From positions 1-25,222 of the forward strand of contig JBKECS010000067.1 in NCBI GenBank assembly GCA_047974805.1: a stretch of DNA of 25,222 nucleotides, written 5' to 3'. Source of the stretch: JAJXUB01 sp047974805 (GTDB taxonomy: Bacteria; Actinomycetota; Actinomycetes; Actinomycetales; Dermatophilaceae). This document shows positions 21,920-25,222 of the stretch, one piece after another. Position 1 is the first letter of the stretch. Each line of letters begins with the position of its first letter. The position numbers and the translations under genes were made by a program. Under the pieces are notes generated by a model that saw only the letters and a program-made list of their open reading frames with translations, searched no databases and was not told the DNA's origin.

Positions 21920-23689
21920 TCAGTGGTTGTAACTGCCCATCTCGTCGGCGTCCTTTTGGTCCATGCCCTCGAAATGGTCGGCGTCGTGGGGGATCGCCGG
22001 GGCAATCTCCTCGTGCGCGTGACCGTCGTGGTGCGCGGCCGCCAGCTCCGCCGGGGTTACCGGGTTCACCGCATCCTTGAAGTAGAACCGTGACCAGGCG
22101 GCCCGGCGCTTCTGACGCTTGGCGCTCTTGCTGGCCACCCCGTTGGCATCGGTCGTCGCCGGCACCTCGATCGGTGCGACCGGCTCGTGGCCGACCAGGT
22201 TCCACCGGTCGAACTCGTCGAGCTCCTCATGGCGCTCGAAGAACTTCCCTTCGGCGGTCCGGATGATGGTGCCGGACTCCAACCCATGCAGCACCTTGTC
22301 CCGGTCATGCCGCTGAAGGCTCAGGCAGATGCGCTTGGTCACCCAGAACGCCAACGGTGGGAGAACGAACAACCCGACTTGGAAGAAGTGGGTGATGTCG
22401 TTGATCGACATGTGCAAGGTGATGGCCATGATGTCGTTCCCGGCGGCGAACATGAACACGCCGTAGGCCGTCAGCGCGGCCATGCCGAGCCCGGTGCGAA
22501 CCGGTGCGTTGCGCGGCCGGTCCAGCAGGTGGTGTTCGCGGTTGTCCCCGGTCACCCAACGTTCGAAGAACGGATAGGCACCAAGGACGGTGTACATCAC
22601 CGGGATGAGCAGCAGCGAACCGAGCGCCACGTTCAGGCTCAACGTGTACCCGAAGATGGTGAACTCCAGCCAGTTCGGCGTAATGCGCAAGGCGCCATCG
22701 GCAAAGCCCATGTACCAGTCGGGCTGCGATCCTGCGGTGACGGGGGAGGGATCGTACGGTCCGTACCCCCAGATCGGGTTGATCTGCACCAGGGCCGAAA
22801 TCAACGCCAAGATACCGAAGACGACGAAGAAGAAGCCACCGGCCTTGGCGGCATACACCGGCATGACCGGGTAGCCGACGACGTTGTCCTCGGTGCGTCC
22901 CGGCCCGGGGAATTGGGTGTGCTTTTGCAGCGCGACCAGCCCGATGTGTGCGGCAAACAGCGCGATAAGGATGCCGGGAATGAGCAGCACGTGCACCGAA
23001 TACAGCCGGGGGATGATCGCTTGCCCCGGGACCGGACCGTCGAAGACCATGTAGCCCAGGTAGGACCCCACGATCGGGGCGGACTGCATGAAGCCCTCAG
23101 CGGCCCGAAGTCCCGTTCCGGACAGCAGGTCGTCCGGCAGGGAGTAACCGGCGAACCCTTCGATGATGGCCAGCATGGACAGCAGCGAACCGATGACCCA
23201 GTTCACCTCACGCGGCTTCCGGAAGGCGCCGGTGAAGAACACCCGGAACATGTGCGCCGAGATGGCCACGGTGAACATCAAGGCCGACCAGTGGTGCAGT
23301 TGACGGATGATCAGGCCACCGCGAATGTCGAAGCTGATCCGCAGGGTGGATTCGTATGCCGCCGACATGGTCACCCCGTCCAGGGGCGCATACGAGCCGT
23401 TGTAGACGACCTCGTTCGCACTCGGCACGAACCAGAAGGTGAGGAACACCCCGGAGAGAAGGCAGACGATCATCGAATACATCGCGACCTCGCCCAGCAT
23501 GAAGCTCCAGTGGTCCGGGAAGACCTTCTTCATGAGGTAGCTCACGCCCTTGGCGGAGCCGGTGCGATCATCGAGCCATCCAGCAACGCCGCCGAGTTTC
23601 TGCGCGGTCTTGCCGTGGGCGGTAGCCGTCCTGACGTCGTTGCTGCGCAGGCCGTCTGCCGTGCGCGAGGCGTCTGTCGTGGCGCTCAT
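21920..23689 (-). CDS. qcrB: Cytochrome bc1 complex cytochrome b subunit (QcrB)
   Basis: Quinol-oxidising membrane subunit of complex III, 589 residues. Haem b ligands are His132/His146 (LHHWSA...ISAHMF, spacing 14) and His233/His248 (SVHVLL...AAHIGL, spacing 15, the b6-like spacing). The Qo-site PEWY is PDWY at 323-326, as usual in Actinobacteria. Eight or more hydrophobic segments run to about residue 470, and a roughly 110-residue hydrophilic cytoplasmic tail rich in His/Asp/Ala follows, typical of the phylum. The ATG overlaps the qcrA stop (ATGA at 23686-23689), so translation is coupled. The product pairs with the CtaCDF oxidase encoded convergently. Homologues are the target of Q203-type inhibitors. 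Confidence 0.96.
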   Translation of the reverse strand: MSATTDASRTADGLRSNDVRTATAHGKTAQKLGGVAGWLDDRTGSAKGVSYLMKKVFPDHWSFMLGEVAMYSMIVCLLSGVFLTFWFVPSANEVVYNGSYAPLDGVTMSAAYESTLRISFDIRGGLIIRQLHHWSALMFTVAISAHMFRVFFTGAFRKPREVNWVIGSLLSMLAIIEGFAGYSLPDDLLSGTGLRAAEGFMQSAPIVGSYLGYMVFDGPVPGQAIIPRLYSVHVLLIPGILIALFAAHIGLVALQKHTQFPGPGRTEDNVVGYPVMPVYAAKAGGFFFVVFGILALISALVQINPIWGYGPYDPSPVTAGSQPDWYMGFADGALRITPNWLEFTIFGYTLSLNVALGSLLLIPVMYTVLGAYPFFERWVTGDNREHHLLDRPRNAPVRTGLGMAALTAYGVFMFAAGNDIMAITLHMSINDITHFFQVGLFVLPPLAFWVTKRICLSLQRHDRDKVLHGLESGTIIRTAEGKFFERHEELDEFDRWNLVGHEPVAPIEVPATTDANGVASKSAKRQKRRAAWSRFYFKDAVNPVTPAELAAAHHDGHAHEEIAPAIPHDADHFEGMDQKDADEMGSYNH

Positions 23690-24810
23690 TGCTTCTCACG
23701 CTCCCAGTAGCTCGGTCCGACCGGTTCGGCGAAGGCCGCCTTGGAGACCAGGTAGCCCTCGTCGTCCACCGTGATGGGCAGCTGGGGCAGGGGCCGTTTG
23801 GCTGGACCGAAGATGACCCGGCAGTCGTCCGTCACGTCGAATGTCGACTGGTGGCACGGGCACAACAGGTGGTGGGTTTGCTGCTCGTACAAGCCGACCG
23901 GGCAGCCCACATGCGTGCAGATCTTGCTATAGGCGACGATGCCTTGGTAACCCCACTCCCGTTCGCGTTGGATCTTGATGTCGTTCGGGTCCAGGCGCAT
24001 GAGCAGGACGGACGCCTTGCCCTTCTCCTCCAGGACGCCGTGTTCGAGGTCAAGCAACCCCTCGGGCTGGACGTGGACGACCGACCCGATGGTCAGGTCG
24101 GATGCCTTGATCGGGGTGTTCTCCGGGTCCCGGACCAGGCGCATCGGCGTAAAGGTCGGTTTCCCGTCCTCGCCGACCGGGCCGTTCCAGAAGGTCAGCG
24201 CTAGCTCGTCATGCGGCAAGCGCCCGAGGCTGCCGACCAGCTGCCAGGTCAGGGTCAGGGGGAAGAGCGCCATGGCGCCAACGAAGCTCCACTTGAGCAT
24301 CGGACGCCGGGCAAGCTGTGCCTTGTCACCCTCGGTGTAAAGGGTGTCGACGAAGTCGGCACGGGCCTCGTCGCTGCTGCGCATCGGGTGCCGAAGCTCG
24401 ACGATCTCCTCATCGGGCATGAGGGTTTTGGCCCAGTGCACAGCGCCGAACCCGATACCGAGCAGCGCGATCGCCAGGGTGACTCCGAGAGCTAGATTGT
24501 ATGCCCTCATCTGCCCGATGCCGGGCACGAAGATCGACCCGTACTCGTCCACGGCGTAGTAGGCGATGATGAACGCCACGGTCCCGATGATGGACAGGCC
24601 GAAGAGGGTCGCAACCTGCCGTTCCGCTCGTTTGGCGGCCTTGGGGTCGGTGTCGGCCATCCGGGGCACGTGGGTGGGCAGGCCAGGGTTGTCGAACCGG
24701 GCCGGCAGCGCGCCAGTCCCTTCGATGTGTCCTTGATCGAGACGAACCGCGCCGGACCCGAAGTCGTCGGTCTCGGCCATGTCGCTGCCGGGGGTGTCCT
24801 GCTCGCTCAT
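23686..24810 (-). CDS. qcrA: Rieske iron-sulfur subunit (QcrA)
   Basis: Carries electrons from quinol in QcrB to the di-haem cytochrome QcrC. The 374-residue protein has the actinobacterial form with three N-terminal transmembrane helices (about 66-86, 103-126 and 173-194) instead of one. The Rieske domain at the C-terminus has cluster ligands Cys298, His300, Cys317 and His320 and the disulfide pair Cys303/Cys319 (CTHVGC and CPCHQS). ATG at 24810 with AGGA upstream; the gap to qcrC is 58 bp. The acidic N-terminus (1-60) is cytoplasmic and variable. Confidence 0.96.
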   Translation of the reverse strand: MSEQDTPGSDMAETDDFGSGAVRLDQGHIEGTGALPARFDNPGLPTHVPRMADTDPKAAKRAERQVATLFGLSIIGTVAFIIAYYAVDEYGSIFVPGIGQMRAYNLALGVTLAIALLGIGFGAVHWAKTLMPDEEIVELRHPMRSSDEARADFVDTLYTEGDKAQLARRPMLKWSFVGAMALFPLTLTWQLVGSLGRLPHDELALTFWNGPVGEDGKPTFTPMRLVRDPENTPIKASDLTIGSVVHVQPEGLLDLEHGVLEEKGKASVLLMRLDPNDIKIQREREWGYQGIVAYSKICTHVGCPVGLYEQQTHHLLCPCHQSTFDVTDDCRVIFGPAKRPLPQLPITVDDEGYLVSKAAFAEPVGPSYWEREKQ

Positions 24811-24868
24811 CGGGTGATCGTTCCTGTCCTCGGGGCGGTGGAGCCATGCACGTGCGTGCGATGCGATG

Positions 24869-25222
24869 TCATGCGGCCTTCTTTCCCAGCCACACCGCGG
24901 CGACGATCATCAGGCCGAGTCCGAACGTCCAGGCGAACAGACCCTCGGGTACCGGGCCGAGCGATCCCAGCTTGGAACCACCCTGGGTGGGTTCGTTCTC
25001 CACGGCCTTGAGGTAGGCGATGACGTCACGCTTGGACTGAGGGTCGAGATTGGTGTCATTGAAGACCGGCATGTTCTGCGGGCCGGTCACCAGCGCCTCA
25101 TAGATATGTGTCGGAGTGACGCCGTTCAGGGCCGGAGCGGACTTGCCGCGGGTCAGCGCACCGCCGGAACCGGCGAAGTTGTGACACATCGCGCAGTTGA
25201 CCCGGAAGATCTCACCACCACG
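24869..25222 (-). CDS. qcrC: Di-haem cytochrome c subunit (QcrC), C-terminal part
   Basis: The open frame runs off the right edge; 117 C-terminal residues are visible. It contains the second haem c motif CAMCH, followed by a cytochrome c fold with the axial methionine (NMPVFND) and YLKAVE, and a C-terminal transmembrane anchor LFAWTFGLGLMIVAAVWLG with a KKAA end. The missing N-terminal part should hold the first CxxCH and signal anchor. It transfers electrons directly to the CuA centre of CtaC in the III-IV supercomplex. First gene seen of the qcrC-qcrA-qcrB order; ctaE would be expected further right. Confidence 0.94.
   Translation of the reverse strand, partial: RGGEIFRVNCAMCHNFAGSGGALTRGKSAPALNGVTPTHIYEALVTGPQNMPVFNDTNLDPQSKRDVIAYLKAVENEPTQGGSKLGSLGPVPEGLFAWTFGLGLMIVAAVWLGKKAA

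Noticed and set aside
22187..23710. 507-codon plus-strand open frame opposite qcrB
   Set aside because: Antisense shadow of qcrB; low-complexity charged translation.

Overview
The window is chromosomal DNA from a high-GC actinobacterium (roughly two-thirds G+C by eye). Gene content and order match the conserved actinobacterial block known in Mycobacterium tuberculosis as about Rv2193-Rv2220: lipA/lipB, a TIGR01777 oxidoreductase, the lipoyl E2 subunit, pepA, gcvT, erpA, adoK, ctaC and qcrCAB. Variations such as ctaD placed directly after ctaC and an aat gene after the PfkB kinase suggest a Micrococcales lineage (Intrasporangiaceae/Dermatophilaceae-like). That placement is an inference, not something the sequence proves.

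Layout: 1-364 has no recognised gene but carries a near-perfect palindromic element. 365-9500 holds an RDD membrane protein (+), then on the minus strand a DUF4191 membrane protein, lipA and lipB. A divergent atypical serine/threonine kinase (+) meets the minus-strand pair sucB/TIGR01777 head-on, followed by pepA (-). 9582-10911 is gcvT plus a coupled 70-residue protein (+), facing a DUF3043 membrane protein (-). 11605-16452 (+) carries an M20 dipeptidase, glycerate kinase, ErpA-type Fe-S carrier, AdoK-like PfkB kinase and Aat. 16649-19651 (+) is ctaC-ctaD-ctaF. An L,D-transpeptidase lipoprotein (+) follows, then a divergent small zincin (-) and DUF167 protein (+). The second palindromic element precedes qcrB-qcrA-qcrC (-), with qcrC cut by the right edge.

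Two functional themes link the genes. One is lipoate and one-carbon/central metabolism: LipB and LipA make the cofactor used by the two lipoyl domains of the E2 protein and by the glycine cleavage system to which GcvT belongs. The other is the terminal respiratory chain: QcrCAB (cytochrome bc) and CtaCDF (aa3 oxidase) form the actinobacterial III-IV supercomplex.

I see no phage, IS, CRISPR, secondary-metabolite or defence locus; most of the window is housekeeping. The best unexplained signals are at DNA level. (1) The octamer CGGCATAC/GTATGCCG is strongly over-represented, occurring on both strands, in all reading frames and once between genes. (2) A two-copy hairpin element has compensatory arm changes and a conserved 3' tail. 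(3) Several genes have TAGGNT boxes 6-8 nt before the start codon, as expected for leaderless transcripts. (4) gcvT contains a perfect 13-bp inverted repeat. (5) A short leader ORF lies in front of the L,D-transpeptidase gene.
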